A stretch of 64,000 bases of DNA, from positions 1 through 64,000 of the forward strand of contig JAFEDH010000011.1 in NCBI GenBank assembly GCA_018241695.1. Reading direction: 5' to 3'. Under the pieces are notes generated by a model that was not told where the DNA came from, made no database searches, and saw only the letters and a list, made by a program, of their open reading frames with translations. The translations under genes were made by a program, and so were the position numbers. The stretch comes from Pseudomonadota bacterium. GTDB lineage: Bacteria > Pseudomonadota > Gammaproteobacteria > Burkholderiales > Rhodocyclaceae. Below are positions 19,490-35,273 of the stretch, in pieces. Positions within the stretch are counted from its first letter, which is position 1; each line of letters begins with the position of its first letter.

Positions 19490-20097
19490 TGCGCCGACTC
19501 ACCCACCACGTCGGCACCTTTGGGAGCAGTGAAGCGGAACTGGCTCGGGGAAACGGTGGCGTTTGACTCGAAACGCACAAACTGCAGCCGGGTGGTCTGG
19601 CCGAAGTTGTCCTGAATTTCCATGGCTTCCGGTCGGTTGCTCCTGAGTCCGATCAACACCTGACGGAAGCCGGCATCCTGGGCCCGGGGGGTTGCCTGCA
19701 CCCACTCCAGGCCATCTTTGCGACCGGACTCCTTGAGATCGAAATGCCGTTCCAGATCGGCACCGGCAAGAAGTGCGGCTGGACTCGAACCAATCGCCTG
19801 CCCCACATTCTTGACCACCACCTGATTCAGATCAGGATCAAAGCTCCACAACTTCTCGCCATCACTGACCAGCACCTGCGGATAGGGCGTGTCATATACC
19901 CAACGGAATTTTCCCGGACGCTGAAAGGCAAAGCTGCCAGCGGACTGCTGGGGCTTACGTCCTGATTTCGCGATCACGGTCTGGGCAAAACTGCCTTTCG
20001 CCGTGCGGGTTTCCCGCAGGAAGGTCTGGAGTTGATCAAGGCCAGCGGCATCGACAAGTACCGGCAGCAGGAGGGCAAAGAAAATAAATACGCGCAT
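19486..20097 (-). CDS. lolA: outer-membrane lipoprotein carrier protein LolA
   Basis: 203 residues with a signal peptide (MRVFIFFALLLPVLVDA). LolA carries lipoproteins released by LolCDE across the periplasm to LolB. Typical features are the open-barrel region KGSFAQTVIAKSGRKPQQSAG, FQRPGKFRWVYDTPYPQVL, and DPDLNQVVVKNV. It lies between ftsK (74 bases) and rarA (4-base overlap), the conserved proteobacterial order. Outer-membrane lipoprotein candidates in this window include MltF. Confidence 0.95.
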   Translation of the reverse strand: MRVFIFFALLLPVLVDAAGLDQLQTFLRETRTAKGSFAQTVIAKSGRKPQQSAGSFAFQRPGKFRWVYDTPYPQVLVSDGEKLWSFDPDLNQVVVKNVGQAIGSSPAALLAGADLERHFDLKESGRKDGLEWVQATPRAQDAGFRQVLIGLRSNRPEAMEIQDNFGQTTRLQFVRFESNATVSPSQFRFTAPKGADVVGESAQ

Positions 20098-20171
20098 GGA
20101 ACGGATTATCCCCGAGCCCGGGGCACACGGGGGAATTCACTATCGAACTCCGCCCACCGCGTGGCGGTACC

Positions 20172-23680
<3,509 letters not shown>

Positions 23681-23682
23681 TC

Positions 23683-24261
23683 GTGACGCATCCGGAGCCC
23701 CGGGAAGACGATTCCGGGGATGATCCGGAGGCAGAATTCCGTGCGGCGATGCACGACGTGGTTCCCCTGCGTGCAAACCACCCCGAACGACCGGGCTATG
23801 CAGACCCGGGCCGGCCACGGCCGGCGCCCTTCCCGCGATGTGACCGGAACCCGGGCGGGCAAACCACCCTGGAGGGCACCGGCCACGGCTCTCCGCTGCT
23901 GGATTTTCCGGAAGATGGATATGAAACGGCATGGTCCCGTGTCGGCCAGCCCCGCAGCACACTGCGGGATTTGCGCCGGGGACGCTGGGCGATGCAGGCC
24001 TATCTCGATCTTCACGGCCATGACCGCAATGGGGCACGTACGGCGTTCGATACCTTCATCACCCGTTGTGCCGGGACGGGGTACCGATGCGTGCGCATCA
24101 TCCATGGCAAGGGTTTGGGCTCACCGGACCGGGAACCCGTTCTGAAACGTCTGGTGCTGACCTGGCTGCCACAAAAGGACGAAGTGCTGGCGTTCTGCCA
24201 GGCAGGCCCTGCGGATGGCGGTGCGGGTGCCGTGCGGGTTCTGCTCCGGACGGTGAAATGA
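23683..24261 (+). CDS. Smr domain-containing protein
   Basis: 192 residues, GTG start two bases after the trxB stop. The N-terminal 105 residues are acidic and Pro-rich and appear disordered up to a short conserved helix (STLRDLRRGRWAMQA). The C-terminal Smr (MutS2-type) domain, about 108-192, has LDLHGHDRNGARTAF and RIIHGKGLGSPD, matching the DLHG and HGKG motifs associated with nuclease activity in this family. Stand-alone Smr proteins are linked to DNA recombination control or RNA cleavage. Which applies here is not known. Confidence 0.88.
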   Translation: MTHPEPREDDSGDDPEAEFRAAMHDVVPLRANHPERPGYADPGRPRPAPFPRCDRNPGGQTTLEGTGHGSPLLDFPEDGYETAWSRVGQPRSTLRDLRRGRWAMQAYLDLHGHDRNGARTAFDTFITRCAGTGYRCVRIIHGKGLGSPDREPVLKRLVLTWLPQKDEVLAFCQAGPADGGAGAVRVLLRTVK

Positions 24262-24349
24262 TTCACCCGTCAAATACAACGCAAAGTGCCAGATGACAAC
24301 TCCGATGCAGGGCTGTACTGGCTGCGGCAGTTCGAACCGAAGAACTTGG

Positions 24350-26325
<1,976 letters not shown>

Positions 26326-26415
26326 GCAGCGACTATATCCCAGGACGAAAGCGGGCAGCAGCAGCGGGGGTCCCTGTTATTCTCCGGACAGACCAACCTT
26401 TGTGCCACCCCTCCA

Positions 26416-26811
26416 ATGCCCTCAAGAGACTCTGCCGACCGCACGGTGCTGCGGCTCGAAACCCGCCGCTTCTTCACACGCTGCGAGAACCAGATGTCGA
26501 TGATCGAACGGGCAGACACCTTGCGAGAAATTTCCCGCCTCGCCCACTTGCCGGTTCCAGCCAGCCTGTATGATGTTTTAGAAGCCCGCGACATCCATCG
26601 GCGCCTGCAACTGAGCGCGGAGCAACGGGCCCGGCAGCTCATCAACGATCAGATTGCCGCCTGGCTCAGGGCCGAACAGGAACGGCGGGCAAAATTACGC
26701 GGGCAAATGCTGGAAGACTGGAGCAACCTCACCGGCCCGCTCGGCCACCTGCGCACCTGGGCACAACGCCAGCTCACCACTGCCGAACAGAATCTGCCCG
26801 ATTCCGGCTGA
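26416..26811 (+). CDS. hypothetical helical protein
   Basis: 131 residues from the ATG giving MPSRDSADRT. An internal ATG at 26494 would give 105 residues. Arg/Glu/Gln-rich, largely helical with a probable coiled coil in the C-terminal half (QQ-poor, QERRAKLRGQMLEDW). No signal peptide, membrane segment or recognisable motif. No clear Shine-Dalgarno for either start. Codon bias in the distal part looks coding. Divergent from nadE and convergent with the HxlR gene. Treat as a probable but unproven gene. Confidence 0.5.
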   Translation: MPSRDSADRTVLRLETRRFFTRCENQMSMIERADTLREISRLAHLPVPASLYDVLEARDIHRRLQLSAEQRARQLINDQIAAWLRAEQERRAKLRGQMLEDWSNLTGPLGHLRTWAQRQLTTAEQNLPDSG

Positions 26812-26850
26812 TCAGCCGGAGTCATTTTCTCCCGACCGGAACTTTGCGGA

Positions 26851-27216
26851 TCAAGGCGCATCTTCCGGTCCGGCATTCTCGCGTCCCAGTGCCTCTATCT
26901 GCTGCAAAACAGAAAAGAACCGCACCCCCAGTTCCGTGAATCCGTATTCAACCCGTAACGGAATCTCCGGATATTCGGTCCTTGTGAATACGCCATGCAC
27001 CACGAGCTTGCGTAAGCGCTCGTTGAGAACCTTGGTCGAGATTCCCGGAATGGCTTTTTCAAGCTGACCGGGCCGGGTCTTCCCGGCATACACCGCCCGC
27101 AAGACGCTCCAGGACCATTTGCATCCGAGCACATCCTCGAACAAGACCGTCATGCGGTTGCGTGGCAGGTCGGCAGGCATGGTTCCATGGTTACCGTTTT
27201 GTGGGGTACGAACCAT
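26851..27216 (-). CDS. HxlR-family winged-helix transcriptional regulator
   Basis: 121 residues. The HxlR fold is evident from GCKWSWSVLRAVYAGKTRPG, IPGISTKVLNERLRKL, and the wing RTEYPEIPLRVEYGFTELG. HxlR proteins bind as dimers to divergent promoters and several (YodB, HypR, QorR) sense electrophiles or disulphide stress through a cysteine. Here the only cysteine, C32, sits in GCKW where many members have GGKW, a good candidate sensor residue. AAGG is before the ATG. It faces a thioredoxin-fold CPVC gene across 82 bases that contain an inverted repeat. Confidence 0.9.
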   Translation of the reverse strand: MVRTPQNGNHGTMPADLPRNRMTVLFEDVLGCKWSWSVLRAVYAGKTRPGQLEKAIPGISTKVLNERLRKLVVHGVFTRTEYPEIPLRVEYGFTELGVRFFSVLQQIEALGRENAGPEDAP

Positions 27217-27262
27217 TTAGTGCCTTCTTTTCAAACAGTTAAGGAAGACAATAATAGCGCTG

Positions 27263-27277
27263 GTGACATTCTGTCAC
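27263..27277. promoter_or_regulatory. candidate operator for the HxlR regulator
   Basis: A perfect 6-bp inverted repeat with a 3-base centre (GTGACA-TTC-TGTCAC) in the gap between the HxlR gene and the CPVC-motif gene, 22 bases before the latter's start codon. Position and symmetry fit a dimer operator. There is no experimental support. Confidence 0.4.
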
Positions 27278-27298
27278 GATCAGACAAGGAGAATGGAA

Positions 27299-27535
27299 AT
27301 GACGCAAAAAGCGATTTTCTATCACGCCGGCTGCCCGGTTTGCATCGAAGCCGAACAGGCCGTCGCCAACGCGCTGGACCCGCACCGTTATGACACCGAG
27401 ATCGTACATCTGGGAAAGCAGCCAGCACGCATTCGTGAAGCGGAGGCCACGGGAGTCAAGTCGGTACCGGCCCTGGTGCTCGATGGCATGCCATTTCACA
27501 TCAATTTTGGTGCCAGCCTCGATGCACTGAAGTAA
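27299..27535 (+). CDS. small thioredoxin/glutaredoxin-fold protein with CPVC motif
   Basis: 78 residues, start chosen at the ATG seven bases after AAGGAG (27286-27291). The dithiol site is C12-P-V-C15 (YHAGCPVCIEAEQAV), followed by a glutaredoxin-like pattern with the cis-proline segment KSVPALVLDG. Length and order match small glutaredoxin-like proteins of unknown partner. Divergent from an HxlR regulator, which probably controls it. Likely a cytoplasmic disulphide reductase or redox carrier. Its specific target is unknown. Confidence 0.82.
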   Translation: MTQKAIFYHAGCPVCIEAEQAVANALDPHRYDTEIVHLGKQPARIREAEATGVKSVPALVLDGMPFHINFGASLDALK

Positions 27536-27548
27536 CACCTCGCCGTCA

Positions 27549-27577
27549 GGCTCCATCCGCCCGTGGCGGGTGGAGCC
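27549..27577. terminator. strong hairpin between the CPVC-protein gene and ppa
   Basis: A 13-bp stem with one G-U pair (27549-27561 with 27565-27577) and a 3-nt loop, starting 13 bases after the stop of the CPVC gene. No T tract follows, so it may stall polymerase with Rho or protect mRNA ends rather than act as a classic terminator. It lies between two convergent genes. Confidence 0.5.
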
Positions 27578-27640
27578 GCCCACCTCTCTGCAACAACGAG
27601 GCGTCAATTACGCCCCGGTATCGGGTGACCTGCCTTCAGG

Positions 27641-28189
27641 CTAGAAAGCGGGCTTTTCCTCCGCCGCAGCAAAGCGCTCGGCACCCTGGAGGATTTCCTT
27701 CCTGGCCTCCTCCGCATCGACCCAGCCCTCTACCTTGACGAACTTTCCGGGCTCCAGATCCTTGTAATGCTCGAAGAAGTGAGATATCTGGTCGAGCACG
27801 ATCTGGGGAATATCGCGCGCACTAGTGACGTTGCGATACATCGGAGTCAGCTTGTCCACCGGCACGGCAAGCAGTTTGGCATCATCCCCCGCTTCATCCA
27901 CCATTTTCAGCATGCCGATAGGACGACAGCGAACCACCACGCCCGGCGGCAATGCAAACTGGGATACCACCAGCACATCCACCGGATCACCATCACCAGC
28001 GATGGTCTTGGGGATGTAGCCGTAATTGCAGGGGTAATGCATGGCAGTGGACATGAACCGGTCCACGAAAATTGCGCCAGATTCCTTGTCCACCTCGTAC
28101 TTGATGGGTTCGGCGTGCATCGGAATCTCAATGACCACATTGAAATCATTGGGCAAGTCTTTGCCGGACGGTACGTGATCAAGGCCCAC
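27641..28189 (-). CDS. ppa: inorganic pyrophosphatase (family I)
   Basis: 182 residues from a GTG giving a start aligned to E. coli Ppa ([18 protein letters not shown]). GAGGAG is eight bases upstream of this GTG, whereas the earlier in-frame GTG nine bases upstream overlaps the ribosome site. The active-site signature DGDPVDVLV with metal-binding aspartates, [19 protein letters not shown], and [20 protein letters not shown] are present. Hydrolyses pyrophosphate to drive biosynthetic reactions. Monocistronic, convergent with the CPVC-protein gene. Confidence 0.95.
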   Translation of the reverse strand: MGLDHVPSGKDLPNDFNVVIEIPMHAEPIKYEVDKESGAIFVDRFMSTAMHYPCNYGYIPKTIAGDGDPVDVLVVSQFALPPGVVVRCRPIGMLKMVDEAGDDAKLLAVPVDKLTPMYRNVTSARDIPQIVLDQISHFFEHYKDLEPGKFVKVEGWVDAEEARKEILQGAERFAAAEEKPAF

Positions 28190-28312
28190 GGTGCGCACTC
28201 CTCGGGAAAAGGCCTGAATTATAAATCAGGCGTTCCCCCGCCCGGGCCTGCCGAACAGCCCCCTTCTCCCTGACGGCACCGGTTCATATTGACATTTCAG
28301 CCACAATTTTTT

Positions 28313-28330
28313 GATAATGGTTCTCATTAC
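28313..28330 (+). promoter_or_regulatory. Fur box upstream of hemP
   Basis: GATAATGGTTCTCATTAC matches the Fur consensus GATAATGATAATCATTATC in both half-sites (GATAATG and CATTA). It lies just before the hemP start and is expected to make hemP-bfd iron-repressed when Fur is iron-loaded. Confidence 0.75.
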
Positions 28331-28343
28331 AAGCTATCATGGG

Positions 28344-28544
28344 ATGGCAATGGAAAAGAACGCAGGCCTTTGGATCAATCCGCTCCGGCACGAACCGGTT
28401 TCCATGCCCACGCGGGCAGACAGAGGCAATCTTGTGGAAAGCGCAGCCCTGTTTCAAGGGCGCAGCGAAATACGGATCTCTCATGGCGACCATGTTTATT
28501 CGCTCCGATTGACACGTCAAGGCAAGTTGATCCTGACCAAGTAA
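28344..28544 (+). CDS. hemP: HemP family hemin uptake protein
   Basis: 66 residues from the ATG giving [13 protein letters not shown]; in-frame ATGs upstream overlap the Fur box, and one at 28350 is also possible. The C-terminal half [20 protein letters not shown] followed by [11 protein letters not shown] is the HemP signature. HemP is required for iron- and heme-responsive uptake gene expression in several betaproteobacteria, but its mechanism is not settled. The Fur box is immediately upstream and bfd follows after 14 bases. No heme receptor or ABC transporter gene is nearby. Confidence 0.85.
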   Translation: MAMEKNAGLWINPLRHEPVSMPTRADRGNLVESAALFQGRSEIRISHGDHVYSLRLTRQGKLILTK

Positions 28545-28558
28545 GCGAGGAGAAACTG

Positions 28559-28768
28559 ATGTACGTTTGTGTTTGCAGCGCCGTCACCGAAAAGGATATC
28601 GCCCAGGCTGCCGCCCATGGGTGCCGATCCGTTCAGGATTTGCGCCTTACCCTCGGGATTGCAGTACAGTGTGGCCGTTGCGCCCAGTACGCTCGCCAGA
28701 CCTTGCGCCAGTCGCAGGGTTCCGCGAAGGAACATCATCAAATTTCCGGCTGCCACGCGGCCCGCTGA
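28559..28768 (+). CDS. bfd: bacterioferritin-associated ferredoxin
   Basis: 69 residues, start ATG after GAGGAG. Four cysteines, CVC near the N-terminus (C4, C6) and CGRC further on, ligate one [2Fe-2S] cluster, the Bfd pattern ([18 protein letters not shown]). Bfd reduces the bacterioferritin core so iron can be mobilised. It is followed by bfr after 14 bases and preceded by hemP, all downstream of a Fur box, so iron starvation should raise Bfd. The C-terminal tail after residue 55 is longer and variable. Confidence 0.93.
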   Translation: MYVCVCSAVTEKDIAQAAAHGCRSVQDLRLTLGIAVQCGRCAQYARQTLRQSQGSAKEHHQISGCHAAR

Positions 28769-28782
28769 AGGAGGATCCCGCC

Positions 28783-29265
28783 ATGAAGGGCGATAAGAAA
28801 GTCATCCAGCTACTCAACCGCCAGTTGCTCAACGAACTCTCCGCCATCAACCAGTATTTCCTTCACGCCCGGATGTACAAGAACTGGGGGCTTGCACGCC
28901 TGGCCAAGCACGAGTACGACGAATCGATTGAGGAAATGCATCACGCCGATCATCTCATCGAGCGCATCCTGCTGCTTGAAGGACTGCCCAATATGCAGAC
29001 CCTCAACAAGCTGTTGATCGGGGAAAATGTTCCCGAGTGCCTGCACGGGGATCTGAAGCTGGAGCAGGGTTCTCTCGTTGACCTCAAGCAGGCCATCTCC
29101 CATTGCGAATCGGTCGCCGATTACGTATCCCGTGACATCCTGACCGAAATCCTCGAAGCCACCGAGGAGCATGTGGATCACCTGGAGACGCAACTCGAAC
29201 TGATCGAGAAAGTGGGGCTGCAGAACTACTTGCAGTCCCAGATGGAGCCGGGGGCCGGCTCCTGA
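28783..29265 (+). CDS. bfr: bacterioferritin
   Basis: 160 residues, start ATG after GGAGG. Heme-binding M52 lies in [18 protein letters not shown], and the ferroxidase ligands E18, E51, H54, E94, E127 and H130 are at positions matching E. coli Bfr ([22 protein letters not shown]). The protein forms a 24-mer that stores iron as ferric mineral. It shares a transcription unit with bfd, its electron donor. Its position behind the Fur box is unusual in that storage and release are both downstream of an iron-starvation element. Confidence 0.97.
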   Translation: MKGDKKVIQLLNRQLLNELSAINQYFLHARMYKNWGLARLAKHEYDESIEEMHHADHLIERILLLEGLPNMQTLNKLLIGENVPECLHGDLKLEQGSLVDLKQAISHCESVADYVSRDILTEILEATEEHVDHLETQLELIEKVGLQNYLQSQMEPGAGS

Positions 29266-29280
29266 CAGCAGGCCCTGCGG

Positions 29281-30309
29281 TCAGGCCGGGCGTAACCGCA
29301 GGCTGTGATTGAGATTGATCAAGAGCCCGAAAAGCACCATCGCACCCGCCTGATGTGCTGCCGCCAGCGGTACAGGCACCCCGTTGAGCAGGGTCGAGAT
29401 GCCCAGACCCAGCTGGATTACCAGCATGGCCAGCACGGCGCGCGCCGCACCACGCGCCCAGGGGGCACGCGAGAAGGTATAGCCACAGAATGGCGGTATC
29501 AGAATGAAAAGTGTCCAGGCAATCAGGCGGTGGTCGAACTGGATCGTGCTGTGATTCTCGAACAGATTGATCCAGGCCGGCTCTAACGCCAGAACCTCAT
29601 CCGGCATGAAATGATCCCCCATCAGGGGAAATGTCGGATACAGCGCTCCTGCATGCGTACCGGCCACCAGGGCCCCGGACAGCACCATCAGGAACACCAG
29701 GCCGGTCAGTACCGTACCACATCGCTGCAGGCGGCTCAGGGCGGACGCTCTCGGTGCGGTCACCCGTTCACCCAACTGATCCAGAGCGGTCCACAGCATC
29801 AGGCCAAAGATCAAAAAAGCCAGACCCAGATGGGCGGCAAGGCGGTAATGCGATACCCGCGGGTTATCCACCAGGCCGCTCTTCACCATGTACCAACCCA
29901 TGGCACCCTGCAATCCGCCCAGAACGAAAAAGCCGAGCAGCTTCGGTATCATTGGGCGCGAAATCTGCCCGCGCAGCCAGAACCAGAGAAAGGGCAGAAA
30001 AAACACCACGCCGTTGAGGCGGGCAAGCAGTCTGTGCGCCCACTCCCACCAGAAGATGCTTTTGAAGCCGGCTATGTCCATCCCCTGATTCACCTTGAGG
30101 AATTCGGGGCTTTGCTGATATTTGACAAACTCCTCCAGCCAGTCGGCGTCGGTCAGAGGCGGGATCACGCCGTGGATCGGCTTCCATTCCACAATGGAAA
30201 GGCCGGCACGGGTCAGACGGGTCACGCCCCCCACCACCAGCGTGGCGAAAACCACCAGACAACAGGCAAGGAGCCAGTAAGCGATGGCGCGATTGCGGTC
30301 GGTACGCAC
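29281..30309 (-). CDS. ctaA: heme A synthase (COX15/CtaA)
   Basis: 342 residues from a GTG with GAGGAA seven bases upstream; the frame opens at a TTG five codons earlier, which overlaps that ribosome site. Eight predicted membrane helices. The conserved heme-ligand histidines appear in WEWAHRLLARLNGVVF, HYRLAAHLGLAF, FDHRLIAW and LAAAHQAGAMVLFGLLI. It oxidises heme O to heme A for aa3-type cytochrome oxidases, implying aerobic respiration with heme A oxidases. No ctaB or cox genes adjoin it here. Convergent with bfr, 15 bases apart. Confidence 0.93.
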   Translation of the reverse strand: MRTDRNRAIAYWLLACCLVVFATLVVGGVTRLTRAGLSIVEWKPIHGVIPPLTDADWLEEFVKYQQSPEFLKVNQGMDIAGFKSIFWWEWAHRLLARLNGVVFFLPFLWFWLRGQISRPMIPKLLGFFVLGGLQGAMGWYMVKSGLVDNPRVSHYRLAAHLGLAFLIFGLMLWTALDQLGERVTAPRASALSRLQRCGTVLTGLVFLMVLSGALVAGTHAGALYPTFPLMGDHFMPDEVLALEPAWINLFENHSTIQFDHRLIAWTLFILIPPFCGYTFSRAPWARGAARAVLAMLVIQLGLGISTLLNGVPVPLAAAHQAGAMVLFGLLINLNHSLRLRPA

Positions 30310-30378
30310 AACGGAATTCCTCAAAAAGTTTCGATTATAAATTTGCCGGCACAGCCATCAGGCCAGCCATGACTCGCG

Positions 30379-31908
30379 CTAGGCCGCCGCCGGCTCGGGC
30401 TTGGCGAACCAGATCAGAAATACCAGCGCGAGATATACCAGTGCCGCCAGCATGAAGATATCCACCACCCCGAGCGTATAGGCCTGGACATTCACGGTAC
30501 GCTCCATCAACGCAAGCGATTGCGCGGGATCCAGCCCGATCCCGCTCATGCCCTGCATGGCTTCGACGGCAGGTTGCCGGTAGGGTGTGATCGCATCCAC
30601 CAGCCGCGCATGATGAAAACTGGCACGCTGATCCCATAGCGTGGTCGACAGCGAGGTTCCAAACGATGAAGCCACGATCCGTGCGAAATTGATCAGCCCC
30701 GAAGCCGCGGCCATGCGTTCCGGCGGTAATCCGGAAAAGCTCAGGGTGGTCAGCGACACCATGAAAATGGCAATGGCCAGACCGTGAGGCAGTTGCGGCG
30801 CGATGATGTCGAAAGGCGCCACCCCGGTGCTGAATCCTGCCCGTCCCAGGGCCGCCAGCCCGTACAGCGCGAAGGAAACACTCACCAGAAAGCGGATGTC
30901 GAAGCGATGCATCACCCGCGCCACCATCGGTGAAACGACCAGCGTCACCAATCCCATGGGTGCCGTGACCAGGCCGGCCCAGGTTGCGGAATATCCCAGG
31001 TATTGCTGCAGCCAAAGCGGCATCAGGACAATCGTCGCATAGGAAGGAATGAAGCCGATCACATTGGCCAGCATGCCCACCGTGAAGTTACGCTTTGCGA
31101 ACAAGGTGAGGTCCACGATGGGATGGGTTTCGTAAAGCTCCCAGACCAGGAAAAAAACAAACCCGACACCACACACTACGGCCAGCGTCACGATCTCCGG
31201 AGACTCGAACCAGTTGAGTTCGCGCCCGTTGTCCAGCATGAACTGCATGGCGGCCACCCAGACCACCAGCAACCCGAGGCCCACCACGTCCACCGGCACC
31301 CGGACCTTTTCGGACTCGCGCTTGGCCAGCAGCGACCAAGTCATCCACGCCGCCACCAGCCCCACTGGAATATTGATGTAGAAAATCCAGGGCCAGGACC
31401 AGTTATCGGTCAGCCAGCCGCCTAGGGGCGGCCCCATGATGGGCCCCACCATCACGGTGGTGCCCCAGGCCGCCATCGCCATGGCGGCCTGGGAAGGTGG
31501 GTAGCTGCGTAACAACAGGGTTTGTGACAATGGATTCATGGGGCCGGCCACGAAGCCCTGGATCACGCGGAAAAAAATCAGCATGGGCATGCTCTGCGCC
31601 AGGCCGCAACAAAAGGACGCCAGGATGAACAGCAGGATCGAGATGACGAACAGCCTCACCTGGCCGAATCGCTGTGCCAGCCAGCCGGTCAAAGGAACCG
31701 AGATGGCATTGGCGACACCATACGAAGTGATGACCCAAGTCGCCTGACTGGGCGAGACACCGAAATCTCCGGCAATGGCGGGAAGGGACACGTTGGCAAT
31801 CGTCGTGTCCAGAATGTTCATGAACGTTGCCAGGGACACCGCAAAAGTGGCGAGGATACGTGTGCCGCCTTCCAACGGCGCGTCGGGTGTGGCAGCGGGG
31901 GACGACAA
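30379..31908 (-). CDS. DHA2-family MFS multidrug exporter, EmrB-like
   Basis: 509 residues, TTG start with GAGGAG five bases upstream. 14 predicted membrane segments, as in the DHA2 subfamily. Motifs: motif D1-like LDTTIANVSLPAIAGDFG near the N-terminus, motif A GWLAQRFGQVRLF, and motif C-type GPIMGPPLGGWLTDNWSWPW. EmrB partners with the periplasmic adaptor EmrA and TolC to expel hydrophobic drugs or uncouplers. No EmrA/HlyD gene is adjacent in this window, so the partner must be elsewhere or the protein acts alone. Confidence 0.9.
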   Translation of the reverse strand: MSSPAATPDAPLEGGTRILATFAVSLATFMNILDTTIANVSLPAIAGDFGVSPSQATWVITSYGVANAISVPLTGWLAQRFGQVRLFVISILLFILASFCCGLAQSMPMLIFFRVIQGFVAGPMNPLSQTLLLRSYPPSQAAMAMAAWGTTVMVGPIMGPPLGGWLTDNWSWPWIFYINIPVGLVAAWMTWSLLAKRESEKVRVPVDVVGLGLLVVWVAAMQFMLDNGRELNWFESPEIVTLAVVCGVGFVFFLVWELYETHPIVDLTLFAKRNFTVGMLANVIGFIPSYATIVLMPLWLQQYLGYSATWAGLVTAPMGLVTLVVSPMVARVMHRFDIRFLVSVSFALYGLAALGRAGFSTGVAPFDIIAPQLPHGLAIAIFMVSLTTLSFSGLPPERMAAASGLINFARIVASSFGTSLSTTLWDQRASFHHARLVDAITPYRQPAVEAMQGMSGIGLDPAQSLALMERTVNVQAYTLGVVDIFMLAALVYLALVFLIWFAKPEPAAA

Positions 31909-32111
31909 GGAGGCTCCTCGGTTGATCGGTCCGGCGCCGCCCGGGGATTGGCGCGCCTTGTTGTTGAAACCGGACGCGCGTCATACTACCACCACGCGGC
32001 CAGCGGAACGGCAGGGGCATCGCCGGCTTGAGCCGGCTCCTGATTTGGCCGATAATGCGCGGCTCTTCGACGCCAGGCAGGGCTGATTTTCCTTCGCAGC
32101 CATGTCTCCTT

Positions 32112-32196
32112 GCCGGGATGGCGGAATCGGTAGACGCAGCGGATTCAAAATCCGCCGCCGCAAGGTGTGGGGGTTCGAGTCCCCCTCCCGGCACCA
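32112..32196 (+). tRNA. tRNA-Leu (anticodon CAA)
   Basis: 85 nt with encoded CCA. Acceptor stem GCCGGGA/TCCCGGC, anticodon stem GCGGA/TCCGC with loop TTCAAAA giving anticodon CAA (reads UUG), long variable arm of class II type, T loop TTCGAGT. Confidence 0.96.
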
Positions 32197-32253
32197 GTTG
32201 AAAATCCACGCAGGTCCGCAAACACGCACCACGCTGCGACCTGCGACAAGGTA

Positions 32254-33048
32254 ATGAAAGGCCTGTCCACGATCATGCCGCCGGATCACACTCCCATCAT
32301 GAATCCGCGCTACGGTAGCGGCATCTTCCGCCGGCGCATCCGTGTCGAGCATCGTGACGGCCGCGTGGTGGCCGGGCTCGAGGATCCGGTACATGCCTGC
32401 CTGGTATCCCTGACCCATGACGGCCACACCATTACCCATATCGAAGCGGCGTGGATTCGCAACCCCACCCGTGCCTGCGTGGGCGCCACCCGGCAATTGC
32501 CATCCCTGGCTGGCCGCCTGCTCACGGCCAGCCGCGCCGAATACCGGGAATACGACAATCCCCGCCAGCACTGCACCCATCTGCACGACCTGCTCGGACT
32601 GGCCGTGGCGCACGCCCTGCGCAAGATCCCCAGCCGCCAGTTTGACGTCACCGTGCCCGATCTCAAGGATGGCAGCACCCTGGCCGAGGTCAGCGTCGAT
32701 GGCCGGCAGATACTTGCCTGGCACACCGATCTGCGCACCGTCACCGGCCCGGGCGATCTGGCCGGCGGCCCCATCTTCCGTGGGTTCAACCAGTGGGCGG
32801 CGCAACACTACTCGGGGGATACGCTGGAAGCGGCGCACGTCCTGCAAATGGGTATATTCGTCGCCAACTCCCAGCTCTTCGACATCACTGCCGTTCGCGC
32901 CAAATACCCCACCACACCCCTGGTGCAAAAGCACATGATCGGCGCCTGCTACGCCTATCAGCCCGAAAACGTTCCCGCTGCCCTGCCCACCCAGAATACG
33001 GTCCGTGATTTCACCCATAGCGCTGACGACATGCTCGCCTTCCTCTGA
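32254..33048 (+). CDS. DUF2889 family protein
   Basis: 264 residues if the ATG preceded by AAGG is used; ATGs at 32275 and 32299 are alternatives and the conserved part starts near MNPRYGSGIFRRRIRV. Visible DUF2889 features are RRIRVEHRDGRVVAGLEDPVH, the HLHDLLGLAVAH segment, and Asp/His-rich turns. The function is unknown. Homologues are reported beside aromatic, terpenoid or steroid catabolic operons. No signal peptide or membrane helices. It lies nine bases before queA, so it may simply share a transcript with the queuosine-Sec cluster, which is an odd place for a catabolic accessory. Confidence 0.75.
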   Translation: MKGLSTIMPPDHTPIMNPRYGSGIFRRRIRVEHRDGRVVAGLEDPVHACLVSLTHDGHTITHIEAAWIRNPTRACVGATRQLPSLAGRLLTASRAEYREYDNPRQHCTHLHDLLGLAVAHALRKIPSRQFDVTVPDLKDGSTLAEVSVDGRQILAWHTDLRTVTGPGDLAGGPIFRGFNQWAAQHYSGDTLEAAHVLQMGIFVANSQLFDITAVRAKYPTTPLVQKHMIGACYAYQPENVPAALPTQNTVRDFTHSADDMLAFL

Positions 33049-33057
33049 AGGTATGCC

Positions 33058-35230
<2,173 letters not shown>

Positions 35231-35234
35231 TCGC

Positions 35235-35240
35235 TATAAT
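35235..35240 (+). promoter_or_regulatory. candidate -10 element for yajC-secDF
   Basis: TATAAT 33 bases before the yajC start, in the context GATCGCTATAAT, just past the tgt stop codon. The -35 region inside tgt is not clear. It may give the Sec genes a promoter separate from queA-tgt. Confidence 0.35.
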
Positions 35241-35273
35241 CGCCGGTCCATTTTTGTATTTGCGGAGAAAAAT

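Noticed and set aside
32167..32253. Extension of the DUF2889 frame back into tRNA-Leu
   Set aside because: The first ATG lies inside the tRNA gene; the shared family begins much later.
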